Shown here: one piece after another, positions 37,604 to 45,675 of the stretch
Numbering within the stretch: the first letter of the stretch is position 1
How the letters are laid out: every line of letters starts with the position of its first letter
Notes under the pieces: model-generated
Databases searched by the model: none
Told to the model about the DNA's origin: nothing
Seen by the model: the letters and a program-made list of their open reading frames with translations, nothing else
Made by a program: the position numbers and the translations under genes
Assembly (NCBI GenBank): GCA_046233115.1
Contig: JBJXHM010000011.1
Location: forward strand, 1-64,000
Direction of reading: 5' to 3'
Source: JACOMY01 sp046233115
GTDB taxonomy: Bacteria; Pseudomonadota; Alphaproteobacteria; Kiloniellales; JACOMY01
Length of the DNA stretch: 64,000 nucleotides

Positions 37604-38266
37604 ATGAAGGACGCAGCCATCGAGCTGGTGATCTTCGACTGCGACGGCGTGCTGATCGACAGCGAGCTGATCGGCTGCGCCGCCGATGCCGAGGTGCTGA
37701 CCGAGGCCGGCTTCCCGATCTCCAGCGAGGAGATGATCCGGCGCTTCGCCGGCGTGCCGGCCGCAGCCACCTACGCGGCCGTGGAGGCCCAGTTCGGGCG
37801 ACCGCTGCCGGCCGACCTGCGGGCGCGGGCCAGGGAGCGCATCTTCGCCAAGTACCGCAGCGAGCTGCAGGCGATGCCAGGGGCCTACGAGCTGCTCTCA
37901 GGCCTGCCGGCCAGGGCCTGCGTGGCCTCCAGCTCCACCCCGTCGAAGCTGGCGCTGGGGCTGGTCGAGACCGACCTCTTCGAGCTGCTCTACCCGCACA
38001 TCTACTCGGCCGCCCTGGTCGAACGCGGCAAGCCCTTCCCCGACATCTTCCTCTACGCGGCCAGCCGGATGGAGGCCGAACCGGCGGCCTGCCTGGTGGT
38101 CGAGGACAGCGTCGCCGGGGTCACCGCGGGACGTGCCGCGGGGATGCGCTGTATCGGCTTTGTCGGAGGGTCGCACTGCAGCCCGGACCAGGCGGAGCGC
38201 CTGCGCGAGGCCGGCGCGGAGCAGGTGATAGGGGACCTGCGGGAACTCTTGCGGGTGGTCGGGTGA
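37604..38266 (+). CDS. HAD-family phosphatase (phosphoglycolate phosphatase / beta-PGM-like)
   Basis: A 220-residue haloacid dehalogenase-superfamily hydrolase. Motif I is IFDCDGVLIDSE (the two aspartates being nucleophile and acid), motif II is ACVASSSTPSKL, motif III lysine lies in ERGKPFPDIF, and motif IV is VVEDSVAGVTAG. A helical cap lies after motif I, so it is subclass IA, acting on small sugar phosphates or phosphoglycolate. Ends just before the convergent CHAP gene. Confidence 0.9.
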   Translation: MKDAAIELVIFDCDGVLIDSELIGCAADAEVLTEAGFPISSEEMIRRFAGVPAAATYAAVEAQFGRPLPADLRARARERIFAKYRSELQAMPGAYELLSGLPARACVASSSTPSKLALGLVETDLFELLYPHIYSAALVERGKPFPDIFLYAASRMEAEPAACLVVEDSVAGVTAGRAAGMRCIGFVGGSHCSPDQAERLREAGAEQVIGDLRELLRVVG

Positions 38267-38285
38267 AAAAGGCCGCTGGAACCTC

Positions 38286-38861
38286 TTAGGAGTGCGCGGC
38301 CCGGGGGTAGATGAAACCGTAGACCGGGTAGGTGGTGGTGCCGAAGTCGTCGGTCGGCGGGTACCAGACCCGGACCTGCGACCAGTCGTTGGCCTTGGAG
38401 ACGTCCTTGATCAGCGCGCCGCGATGGATCTCACCACGCACCCAGTTGGCGTGGTCGACGCGGATCATCCGGCTGTTCACCACCTCGGAGACGGTGGCAA
38501 CATGGCCCAGGCGCATCGAGCGGATCTTCTTGAAGACCAGGACCGAGCCGACTTCCGGCGCCGCGCCGCGGGCGTAGCGGCCCTGAGCGCCGCGCCACCA
38601 GGTCCAGGCGTTGCCCTTCAGCGCCAGTCCGGAGACCGCCCGGGCATAGGGAACGCACCAGTAGTTCTGATTGCGGATCACCGAGGGCTTCAGGTAGCGT
38701 ACCGCGACCTGGACGTCCTTAGGCAGCGGCAGGGTCTGCTTGATCGCCGCCGTCTGCTGCGCGTTTCCGAGGTTCATGCCCCAGGGTCCGTTGACCCCTT
38801 CTGCCGATGCCGTACCGATCCAGACCAAGGTGAGGAGAACGACGCTCAGCAGAATTCGCAT
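38286..38861 (-). CDS. Exported CHAP-domain protein (peptidoglycan amidase/peptidase-like)
   Basis: A 191-residue protein with a Sec signal peptide (cleavage TASA-EG) and a CHAP domain. The cysteine nucleophile is in NQNYWCVPYAR and the histidine in LGHVATVSEV, followed by VDHANW, the usual Cys-His-polar arrangement. CHAP enzymes cleave peptidoglycan amides; this one would act in the periplasm during wall remodelling. Monocistronic, ATG with GGAAGG upstream. Confidence 0.87.
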   Translation of the reverse strand: MRILLSVVLLTLVWIGTASAEGVNGPWGMNLGNAQQTAAIKQTLPLPKDVQVAVRYLKPSVIRNQNYWCVPYARAVSGLALKGNAWTWWRGAQGRYARGAAPEVGSVLVFKKIRSMRLGHVATVSEVVNSRMIRVDHANWVRGEIHRGALIKDVSKANDWSQVRVWYPPTDDFGTTTYPVYGFIYPRAAHS

Positions 38862-39189
38862 GGGTGTGCCTTCCAGAACTCGTCATAATTTCGCTGGACT
38901 TTGGCCGAAAAGCCACAAGATAGCCGCTTTTATGATTGGCTCGCGGCTGCTGGCAAGCAATTTTTTCGCTTGATTTTTTGAGCGACCTCGATCTCGTTCG
39001 AGGCGATACGGTAGCCCACTCACGGGCCTCTGTTCAAAGGCTTGAAACGGCACGATTTCGCGGCAGAGATGCGGCGGCGGCGCGCAGCAAAGCCCTGCGG
39101 CGTCCTGCAGCGGCAAGCGCGCTGGCAAAGGCCGGGACCAGCCGTCAGGCTGCCGGCGCAGCAACGATTAGGGGTAGGGAGGAGTCACC
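38862..39189. other. Intergenic region between CHAP gene and dapB
   Basis: 328 bases between divergent genes. A small palindrome TCGCT-tgattttttg-AGCGA (38966-38985) lies in a locally AT-rich patch. No coding potential or RNA gene recognised. Promoters for both genes are expected here, but none was distinct. Confidence 0.4.
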
Positions 39190-40005
39190 ATGACAGAGCA
39201 GATCAGGATCGGCGTCGCTGGAGCGGGCGGACGCATGGGCCGGATGCTGGTCAAGGTCGCGAGCGCGCGCAGCGACTGCCGTGTCGTCGCCGGCTCCTGC
39301 CTGCCGGACGACCCGGTCGCCGGCAGCGATCTCGGCATCCTGGCCGGGATCGAACAGCTGGGCCTGACGCCCAGTCCCGACATCGAGGCGCTCTTCGCCG
39401 CCAGCGACGTGGTGCTGGACTTCACCGCACCGGCCGCGACCCTGCAGCATGCCGCGGTCGCCGCCCGCCTGAAGACGGCGCTGATGATCGGCACCACCGG
39501 CCTCTCGGCCGAGCAGCGCGCACAGGTGGCCGCCGCCGCCGCCGAGGCGCCGCTGCTGATCGCCAGCAACACCTCGCAGGGTGTCACTCTGCTGCTGAGC
39601 CTGGTCGAGCGGGTGGCCGCAGCCCTGGACGAGAGCTACGACATCGAGGTGCTGGAGATGCACCACCGCATGAAGGTGGACGCCCCCAGCGGCACCGCGC
39701 TGAGCCTGGGCCTGGCCGCCGCCGCCGGCCGCGGCAAGCCACTGGAGGAGATCTGGGTGAAGAGCCGCGACGGCCACACCGGCGCGCGGGTGCCCGGCAC
39801 CATCGGCTTCGCCACGCTACGCGGCGGCGACGTGGTCGGCGACCACAGCGTGATCTTCGCCGGCCCCGGCGAGCGCATCGAACTGACCCACAAGGTGCAG
39901 AACCGCGAGGTCTTCGCCCAGGGCGCGGTCCGCGCCGGCCTCTGGCTCGCCGGCCGCCCGCCCGGCCTCTACGACATGGGCGACGTGCTGGGGATTAAGG
40001 GCTGA
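39190..40005 (+). CDS. dapB: 4-hydroxy-tetrahydrodipicolinate reductase
   Basis: A 271-residue NAD(P)H reductase of lysine and diaminopimelate synthesis. The nucleotide-binding motif is VAGAGGRMGRMLVK, and the substrate motif VLEMHHRMKVDAPSGTAL contains the catalytic His and Lys. Further matches are TTGLSAEQ and the C-terminal HKVQNREVFAQGAVRA. Length fits the family (about 270). Excellent ribosome site GGAGG before the ATG. In many relatives dapB lies close to nth, as here. Confidence 0.96.
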   Translation: MTEQIRIGVAGAGGRMGRMLVKVASARSDCRVVAGSCLPDDPVAGSDLGILAGIEQLGLTPSPDIEALFAASDVVLDFTAPAATLQHAAVAARLKTALMIGTTGLSAEQRAQVAAAAAEAPLLIASNTSQGVTLLLSLVERVAAALDESYDIEVLEMHHRMKVDAPSGTALSLGLAAAAGRGKPLEEIWVKSRDGHTGARVPGTIGFATLRGGDVVGDHSVIFAGPGERIELTHKVQNREVFAQGAVRAGLWLAGRPPGLYDMGDVLGIKG

Positions 40006-40049
40006 GCCTGCACCGGCAGCCGCGTCGCGTTGCACAAGGCACCGTGCGC

Positions 40050-40859
40050 CTATCGGAGGCTCGGGGAGAAGAGCCGAACTGGCTCCGAAAAACCCTTCAA
40101 GGACTGACAGCCCGCAGGCTCGAACCGCAGAGTCTCGCCACGGCACGCGTCCGTGACTGCGCGAGAAACGAGGATGGTGTCCGCTTGGGCGACTCCGCAG
40201 ATCCGAGCTGCCATCTGCACCGCCGCCCCGAAAAGATCGTCGCTTTCTTCGACCGGTTCGCCGGCATGGAGACCGATCCTCACGCGGATCGGCGTCCGGC
40301 TGTTTTCGTTGTAGGTTGCAAAGGCCGCCTGGATCGCAATGGCACAGGCGACCGACCGCGGGACCTCGTCGAACGACGCCATGATCCCGTCGCCGAGGTG
40401 CTTCACCTCGCAACCGCCATGCTGTTCCAAAGTCCGCCGAATGATCGCGTCGTGCGCCTTGAGCAGTTCCACTGCCATCCTGTCGCCGAGCTGCGCCGTC
40501 ATCTCGGTCGATCCCACCATGTCGGTGAACATGATGGCACGGAAGGCTGACTCCCTGATCGGCGCCGCTTTCGTAGAGCTTGGATCCTGGATGCGACCGA
40601 GAAAGGCCTCGACCGCCGACAGGTCGACCGCGATCATCTCGTTGGCCACATGTCCGTGGGCCTCTGCATGGACCCTGTCAGCCGTCGCCTTGTCCGGCGC
40701 GTCCACGAGACAGAACGTCGTTCGACGCTCTGCATCGTACCAATAGGTCAGGAACTTCACCCCGTATTTGTCTTGCACCGCCAAGTCCCTGACGTGCAGC
40801 TTGGCGACTTCCTCCGCGGAAAAGTCGACCGTATCGTGGCGGTCGAGGAAAATAGGCAT
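40050..40859 (-). CDS. DUF4242 - class III adenylate/guanylate cyclase fusion
   Basis: A 269-residue soluble protein. Residues 1-85 match DUF4242 (MPIFLDRHDTVDFSAEEVA, then AHGHVANEMIAVD), a ferredoxin-like domain for which nickel binding has been reported in a Streptomyces member. Residues about 105-265 form a class III cyclase domain with metal aspartates in AIMFTDMVGSTEM and KHLGDGIMASF; the region FGAAVQMAARICG replaces the usual GxxVNxAAR asparagine with glutamine. I take the ATG at 40859, where DUF4242 begins and GGGAGG precedes. It probably makes cAMP/cGMP in response to a metal or small ligand. Confidence 0.82.
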   Translation of the reverse strand: MPIFLDRHDTVDFSAEEVAKLHVRDLAVQDKYGVKFLTYWYDAERRTTFCLVDAPDKATADRVHAEAHGHVANEMIAVDLSAVEAFLGRIQDPSSTKAAPIRESAFRAIMFTDMVGSTEMTAQLGDRMAVELLKAHDAIIRRTLEQHGGCEVKHLGDGIMASFDEVPRSVACAIAIQAAFATYNENSRTPIRVRIGLHAGEPVEESDDLFGAAVQMAARICGVAQADTILVSRAVTDACRGETLRFEPAGCQSLKGFSEPVRLFSPSLR

Positions 40860-40930
40860 CTGCCACCTCCCCTTTGGCCGTGGCCGCCCGGATAACACCT
40901 GCGGTTCGTCAAGAACGGTAGCACAGGAGA

Positions 40931-40996
40931 GCAGGCGGGTGTCAGATCCTGGAGCGTGTTGAGTTTACACGGAACCAGCCCACACCCCCGCCTGCG
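40931..40996. repeat. Hairpin repeat family 2, degenerate copy
   Basis: Arms gcaggcggGTGT and ACACccccgcctgc flank a loop containing gatcctgg and ggaaccagccc. The segment ggaaccagcccacacccccg matches the equivalent arm at 41708-41776 (reverse complement) with a single difference. It lies directly next to TAGAGC-type repeat C. Confidence 0.55.
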
Positions 40997-41012
40997 CTCT
41001 GCCTTTGAGACA

Positions 41013-41063
41013 TCGAGCGGATTCACGCGATCAGGTGAGTCCACCCGCTCGGGATTTGCTCTA
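41013..41063. repeat. Palindromic dispersed repeat, copy C (TAGAGC type 2)
   Basis: On the plus strand it reads TCGAGCGGATTCACGCGATC and ends GATTTGCTCTA. It matches B2 (21501-21551), including the preceding CTTTGA. Its terminal CTA is, on the minus strand, the TAG stop codon of the DUF2244 gene (41061-41063). Confidence 0.75.
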
Positions 41064-41597
41064 AGTGAGCTCTGCGCTACGCGACCGCAGCAGGGCCTCG
41101 CGCAGGGCGCGGGCGAAATCCTCCCGCTCCGCGGCAGAGAGGAAGGAGCCGATGCGCAGGCGGCGACCGTGCGAGCCGACATGCAGCGGCGTGTCGGGCT
41201 CCACCGGCTCCCGCAGGTCCACCGCGACCCAGAAGGGCTGGAAGACGTAGCTGCGCTTGCGGCCGTGGTGCGAAACCTTGTCGATGCGGAGCTGCTGACG
41301 CGACACCCGCACCCGCTCGTACTGCTGAGCCCGGCGGTAATTCACCCTGAAGGCCAGGTAGACCACCAGCACGTCCAGCCCCATGAAGCCCACCACCGGC
41401 CAGGCGCCGGCCAGGAAACAGGCCAGCCCCGCGGTGAAGGAGAGCGTGGCGATGGTGATCATCAGGATCAGGAAACCGCGCGGCCCCAGGCTGCGATAGG
41501 GGGTCAGCACGGCATCGAAGTCGGGCTCGCCCGGAAAAGGCTGGTCCGGCGAGGCAGCCATCGGCCTCAGGTCTTGGGTTCGCGAGTCTTGCGCCAT
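41061..41597 (-). CDS. DUF2244 domain membrane protein
   Basis: A 178-residue protein with two adjacent transmembrane helices (FLILMITIATLSFTAGLACF and AWPVVGFMGLDVLVVYLAF), then a cytoplasmic beta-rich part (YERVRVSRQQLRI, VFQPFWVAVDL, IGSFLSAAEREDFARAL). This is the layout of alphaproteobacterial DUF2244 proteins; function unknown. The ATG at 41597 is chosen because the frame upstream runs into the hairpin repeat. Its stop is supplied by repeat C. Divergent from nth. Confidence 0.85.
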   Translation of the reverse strand: MAQDSRTQDLRPMAASPDQPFPGEPDFDAVLTPYRSLGPRGFLILMITIATLSFTAGLACFLAGAWPVVGFMGLDVLVVYLAFRVNYRRAQQYERVRVSRQQLRIDKVSHHGRKRSYVFQPFWVAVDLREPVEPDTPLHVGSHGRRLRIGSFLSAAEREDFARALREALLRSRSAELT

Positions 41598-41700
41598 GGC
41601 GCGGGAGGGTAGGCCCCTTGTCGATCCAGGTCCAGCAACCGCGGCGTCTGACCGCAGATTCGCCGACGAGCGCTTCGCACTCTGGCGAAAGCGGCGCCAG

Positions 41701-41776
41701 CCCCCCCCCCCCGCCCGGCCGCCCATTCCCAGGATACTTCCGTGGGCGGCCGGGCGGGGGTGCGGGCTGGTTCCGT
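41701..41776. repeat. Hairpin repeat family 2, with a 12-C tract
   Basis: An 18-base perfect stem (41708-41725 with 41743-41760, CCCCCGCCCGGCCGCCCA and its complement) with a 17-base loop containing ccaggatacttccg, followed by tgcgggctggttcc. The copy at 53199-53276 has the same stem and the same loop in inverted orientation. The left side here has become a run of 12 cytosines (41701-41712). Located between DUF2244 and nth. Confidence 0.85.
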
Positions 41777-41808
41777 TGCACTCTGAAAGTCACTATGCTG
41801 CCGCCACC

Positions 41809-42528
41809 ATGCGAAAAGCCGACGTCGCCACCTTCTTCGACCGTCTCGCCGCCGCGATGCCCGCGCCGAAGAGCGAGCTCTCCTATCACAGCGCCTTCAC
41901 CCTGCTGGTGGCCGTGGTGCTCTCCGCCCAGGCGACCGACGTCGGGGTGAACAAGGCCACCGCCAAGCTCTTCCCTGTCGCCGACACGCCGGAGGCCATC
42001 CTGGCGCTGGGCGAGGAGGGGCTGAAGGAGCACATCAAGACCATCGGCCTGTTCAACTCCAAGGCCAAGAACGTGATCCAGCTCTGCCGCATCCTGCTGG
42101 AGCAGCACGGCGGCGAGGTGCCGCGCGACCGGGCCGCGCTGGAGGCCCTGCCGGGGGTCGGGCGCAAGACCGCCAACGTGGTGCTGAACGTCTGGTTCGA
42201 CGAGCCCACCATCGCGGTCGACACCCACATCTTCCGCGTCTCGAACCGTACCGGGCTGGCCCCCGGCAAGACCCCGCTGGCGGTCGAGCTGGGGCTGGAG
42301 AAGGTGGTGCCGAAGGAGCGCAAGCTGCATGCCCACCACTGGCTGATCCTGCACGGCCGCTACACCTGCAAGGCCCAGCGCCCGCTGTGTTTCTCCTGCT
42401 GCGTCGCCGACCTCTGCGCCTACAAGGAGAAGACCCCGGAGGTAGCGGAAAAGAAACCGGCGGCCAAACCCAAGGCCAAGGCAAAATCCAAAGCCACGGC
42501 CAAGACCCGGCAGACGGCCAAGGGGTGA
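41809..42528 (+). CDS. nth: Endonuclease III
   Basis: A 239-residue DNA glycosylase/AP-lyase that removes oxidised pyrimidines. The helix-hairpin-helix LPGVGRKTANVVLNVWF contains the catalytic lysine, the catalytic aspartate is in AVDTHIFRVSNR, and the [4Fe-4S] ligands follow C-x6-C-x2-C-x5-C (CKAQRPLCFSCCVADLC). A lysine/alanine-rich tail (EKKPAAKPKAKAKSKA) of about 30 residues extends beyond the usual end and may bind DNA. ATG at 41809, just after the hairpin repeat. The ammonia-lyase-like gene follows after 16 bases. Confidence 0.95.
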   Translation: MRKADVATFFDRLAAAMPAPKSELSYHSAFTLLVAVVLSAQATDVGVNKATAKLFPVADTPEAILALGEEGLKEHIKTIGLFNSKAKNVIQLCRILLEQHGGEVPRDRAALEALPGVGRKTANVVLNVWFDEPTIAVDTHIFRVSNRTGLAPGKTPLAVELGLEKVVPKERKLHAHHWLILHGRYTCKAQRPLCFSCCVADLCAYKEKTPEVAEKKPAAKPKAKAKSKATAKTRQTAKG

Positions 42529-42544
42529 ACAGGAGGACCAGGGC

Positions 42545-43993
42545 GTGACGGTGGTTCTGGACGGTCTGGAGGACTTCTCGCTCGCCACCCTGAAGCGGGT
42601 TGCCTGGCAGGGCGAGGCGGTGGCCTTCGGGCCGAACGCCGACGCGCTGATGCGCCGCCGGCGGGCCGAGTTCCTGGCCCTGGTCGAGGCCTCGCCCGAC
42701 ACCCCGATCTACGGCGTCACCAGCGGCTTCGGCGACCGTGCCGCAGTCATGCTGACGCCCGAGGAACGCGAGCGGCAGGCGACCATGCCGCCCCTGCTGC
42801 AGGCCGCCGGCGTCGGCCCGGCCCTGCCAGTGCGGCTGGTGCGGGCGATGATCCTGGGGCGCCTGATCAACTTCGTCTCGGGCTATGCCGCGGTCAGCCT
42901 GGAGACCGCGCAGGGCGTCGCCGACCTGCTGGACGGCCGGCCGCTGCCGCCGGTGCGCATCGCCGGACAGGACTCGCCGGGCGAACTGCTGCAGCTCTTC
43001 AACCTCTTCCACGACCTGATGGGACCGATGAGCCAGCTGCGCGATCAGAACGCGCTGCGCAACGGCTCGGCCTGTGCGCCGGGGCTGCTGGGAGACCTGG
43101 CCCTGCGCGCACGCCGCCGCGCCCGCCTGGCGACCCAGGTCTACGCGCTCTCGATCGACGCCGCCAACATGGGGCTGGCCCCCTACGACCCGGTGCTGAA
43201 GCCGCTGCTGCGCGATGCTCACGAGAGTGCTGCGATCGACGCTCTGCAGGACCTGCTGTCCGGCGCGGAAAGCGAGGGGCGGCGCAGCTACCAGGCGCCG
43301 ATCTCCTGGCGCATCCTGACCCGCCTGCTGGGCCAGATGGAGCGGGTTGTGGCCGAGGTCGAGACGACCGCCGCCGAGCTGCTCTCAACCGTCAACGACA
43401 ACCCGGTCTTCCTGGGGCCGGAGGAGGCGCCGCCGCTGGGCCGCTGCGTCACCACCGGCGGCTTCCACGTGCCGCGCGCCTACCACGCGATGAACTGGCT
43501 GGCACAGATCTGGGCGGATCTCGCGGCGATCACGGCGCGCCAGGTGGAGCAGCTCCACCGCCAGGCCGTGACCGGCCTGCCCGACCGGCTCTGGGTCGGC
43601 GACAGCCGCTATTCCACCCATTTCCTCGGGATGACCGCCAACGACCTGGCGGCCAGGGCGCAGGCCGCAGCCCAGCCGGCCTTGATCCCGCTCTACGGCG
43701 GCAACGACGGCCAGACCGACACCGCCATGCCACTGTTCCGCGCTTTCGAGCGCGAGGGCGAGACGGCCGGCTGGTTCGACCGCCTGCTCGCCATCCTCGC
43801 CACCTCCGCCAGCCAGGCCCTCGCCGTGCGCGGACGGCCGCCAGCGCCGGCGCTGCGCCCCTTCCTCGCCGCGCTGCGCGAGGCCTTCCCGGTGGTTGAA
43901 AGCGCTCGCGACCTGGGCGGCGAGGTCGAGACCCTAGCGACCGTCTTCGAGGTAACCACACGCGAGGAAGCCGGATCGCTGCCGCTGCCCTGA
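42545..43993 (+). CDS. Aromatic amino acid ammonia-lyase (HAL/PAL) homologue lacking the MIO triad
   Basis: A 482-residue protein with the HAL/PAL fold. The catalytic-tyrosine loop YGVTSGFGDR is at residue 56, NDNPVF and GGFHVPRAYHAMNWL occupy the expected later positions, and the length is close to the family (about 500). At the point where Ala-Ser-Gly cyclises to the MIO cofactor (GSVGASGDLAPL in HAL), the sequence is GQDSPGELLQL (residues 141-151). Ser-Pro-Gly stands in place of Ala-Ser-Gly, so MIO formation looks impossible. It may be a non-catalytic or re-purposed paralogue. It starts 16 bases after nth and is probably co-transcribed. Confidence 0.75.
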   Translation: MTVVLDGLEDFSLATLKRVAWQGEAVAFGPNADALMRRRRAEFLALVEASPDTPIYGVTSGFGDRAAVMLTPEERERQATMPPLLQAAGVGPALPVRLVRAMILGRLINFVSGYAAVSLETAQGVADLLDGRPLPPVRIAGQDSPGELLQLFNLFHDLMGPMSQLRDQNALRNGSACAPGLLGDLALRARRRARLATQVYALSIDAANMGLAPYDPVLKPLLRDAHESAAIDALQDLLSGAESEGRRSYQAPISWRILTRLLGQMERVVAEVETTAAELLSTVNDNPVFLGPEEAPPLGRCVTTGGFHVPRAYHAMNWLAQIWADLAAITARQVEQLHRQAVTGLPDRLWVGDSRYSTHFLGMTANDLAARAQAAAQPALIPLYGGNDGQTDTAMPLFRAFEREGETAGWFDRLLAILATSASQALAVRGRPPAPALRPFLAALREAFPVVESARDLGGEVETLATVFEVTTREEAGSLPLP

Positions 43994-44150
43994 GGCCCTC
44001 GCGCCGGCGACTGCATGCCGGCATTGCACCGCCCAACGCCTTGACGGACAAGAGAGAGTGCGCGATAGCCAGCATCCGAGCTTTGGTCCGACGCAATAAG
44101 ATCGATGATCTCGGCGGGCCGCCACAGCGATATCAGGAGAGGAGTTGATC

Positions 44151-44909
44151 ATGCGTCTGGAGAACAAAGTTGCCCTTGTGACCGGGGGCGGGTCCGGGTT
44201 CGGCGAGGGCATCGCCAAGCGTTTCGCCGCGGAAGGAGCCAAGGTGGCGGTGGTCGACCTGCGCGCCGAGGCAGCCGAGCGGGTGGCCGGCGAGATCAAG
44301 GCCGCCGGCAACGAGGCCATCGCGCTGACCGCCGACGTCGCCAAGCGCGCCGACAGCCAGGCGATGATCGACGACACGGTGAAGGCCTTCGGCCGCCTGG
44401 ACATCCTGGTCAACAACGCCGGCATCTCGCACAAGAACCAGCCGCTGCTTGAGGTGCCGGAGGAAGAACTCGACCGGATCTACGCGGTCAACGTGAAGTC
44501 GATCTACCTGGCCGCCTATGCCGTGGTACCGCTGTTCCGCGCCCAGGGCGGCGGTGTGATCATCAACACCACCTCGACCGCCGGCCTGCGCCCGCGCCCG
44601 GGCCTGACCTGGTACAACGCCTCCAAGGGCGGCGCCAACATCCTGACCAAGTCGATGGCGATCGAGCTGGCCCCCGACAAGATCCGGGTGAACGGGCTCT
44701 GCCCGGTGGCCGGCGCCACCCCGCTGCTGGAGACCTTCATGGGCAAGCCCGACTCCGAGGAAGCGCGTGCGCCCTTCATCGCCTCGATCCCGCTGGGCCG
44801 CCTCTCGACGCCCGACGACATGGCCGCCGCCGCGCTCTATCTGGCCTCCGACGAGGCCTCGATGATCACCGGCGTGCTGCTGGAGGTTGACGGCGGTCGC
44901 TGCATCTGA
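44151..44909 (+). CDS. SDR-family oxidoreductase (FabG/glucose dehydrogenase type)
   Basis: A 252-residue classical short-chain dehydrogenase. The cofactor motif is TGGGSGFGEG, NNAG is in place, the catalytic serine lies in NTTSTAGLRP and Tyr-x3-Lys in YNASKGG, and the C-terminus is VDGGRCI. An aspartate after strand 2 (VVDLRAE) favours NAD(H). Alcohol or ketone substrate unknown. Strong ribosome site AGGAGAGGAG. Ends before an intrinsic terminator, so it is a separate unit from the TetR operon. Confidence 0.92.
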   Translation: MRLENKVALVTGGGSGFGEGIAKRFAAEGAKVAVVDLRAEAAERVAGEIKAAGNEAIALTADVAKRADSQAMIDDTVKAFGRLDILVNNAGISHKNQPLLEVPEEELDRIYAVNVKSIYLAAYAVVPLFRAQGGGVIINTTSTAGLRPRPGLTWYNASKGGANILTKSMAIELAPDKIRVNGLCPVAGATPLLETFMGKPDSEEARAPFIASIPLGRLSTPDDMAAAALYLASDEASMITGVLLEVDGGRCI

Positions 44910-44934
44910 CGCAGCATTGACGGCGACGGACTGC

Positions 44935-44973
44935 GAAAGAGGCCTGTGCCACGGCACAGGCCTCTTTCTTTTT
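44935..44973 (+). terminator. Rho-independent terminator after the SDR gene
   Basis: Stem AAAGAGGCCTGTGC (44936-44949) pairs with GCACAGGCCTCTTT (44954-44967) around a four-base loop and is followed by CTTTTT. A 14-15-pair stem with a T-run is a textbook intrinsic terminator. Confidence 0.92.
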
Positions 44974-45003
44974 GCGACGGCGAGGCGCGGCAGCGTCATT
45001 GAC

Positions 45004-45017
45004 ATGATACCTATCAT
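45004..45017. promoter_or_regulatory. Palindromic operator upstream of the TetR gene
   Basis: ATGATACCTATCAT... read as ATGATA-cc-TATCAT is a perfect 14-base palindrome 44 bases before the TetR start. Further half-sites ATCAT recur at about 45028 and 45047. Auto-repression by the TetR protein is the natural reading, not proven. Confidence 0.55.
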
Positions 45018-45060
45018 GCGAAACTATCATCCGTATGACTTTCATCATGCCACCACGCCG

Positions 45061-45675
45061 ATGACCTCACGGACCGAACGCAAGCAGCGCTCCAGGGAGA
45101 GGATCCTCGATGCGGCGGCAAAGAGGCTGCGTATCGAGGGCTTGGCCGGCGGCGGCATCGCCGACGTCATGGCGGACGCCGGTCTGACGCACGGCGCCTT
45201 CTACGCCCACTTCGCCGGCAAGGAGGAGCTGCTCTGCAAGGCGCTGGCCCATGCGCTCGCCGGGCAGCGCAAGACCTGGCTGGGCCGGCCGCGACAGGAG
45301 CGCTGGAGCGACCGTCTGAAGCGTCTGGCGGAACGCTACCTGACACCGGCGCACCGGAAGGACCTGGCCCGATCCTGCGCCTTCGCCGCCCTGGGTTCGG
45401 AGGCGGCACGCGCCACCCCGGCCTTCAAGGCGGCCTTCGAGCAGGAGCTGCTGGCCTCGCTCGCGGCCATCTGCCAAGGGGACTTCCCGGCAGAGGAAGC
45501 GCAGCGGCAAGAGGAGGCGCTGGCCTTCCTCTCGCTGATGGTCGGCAGCATCATCCTCTCCCGCGCCGTCAGTTCCAAGGAGCTGTCGGACCGCTTCCTT
45601 CATGCCGGCCAGACCGCCGTTCTGAAACTCTCCAACGAGGACCCCGATGGCAGCACCCTCGCAAGCCGACCGTAG
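45061..45675 (+). CDS. TetR-family transcriptional regulator
   Basis: A 204-residue regulator. The N-terminal helix-turn-helix reads SRERILDAAAKRLRIEG, then IADVMADAGLTHGAFYAHFAGKEEL (split here for length), matching the AcrR/TetR class with the GLTHGAFYAHF pattern of the LmrA/YxaF-like branch. The C-terminal helices form the ligand pocket. The ATG at 45061 is the first giving the proper HTH spacing. Its 3' end overlaps the thioesterase gene by 29 bases. It probably represses its own operon through the palindrome upstream. Confidence 0.9.
   Translation: MTSRTERKQRSRERILDAAAKRLRIEGLAGGGIADVMADAGLTHGAFYAHFAGKEELLCKALAHALAGQRKTWLGRPRQERWSDRLKRLAERYLTPAHRKDLARSCAFAALGSEAARATPAFKAAFEQELLASLAAICQGDFPAEEAQRQEEALAFLSLMVGSIILSRAVSSKELSDRFLHAGQTAVLKLSNEDPDGSTLASRP

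Noticed and set aside
41077..42702. A minus-strand frame crossing DUF2244, the hairpin repeat and nth
   Set aside because: It is open only because of high GC; it is antisense to nth and out of frame with DUF2244. The peptide it shares with another frame at 53.2 kb comes from the repeat family.
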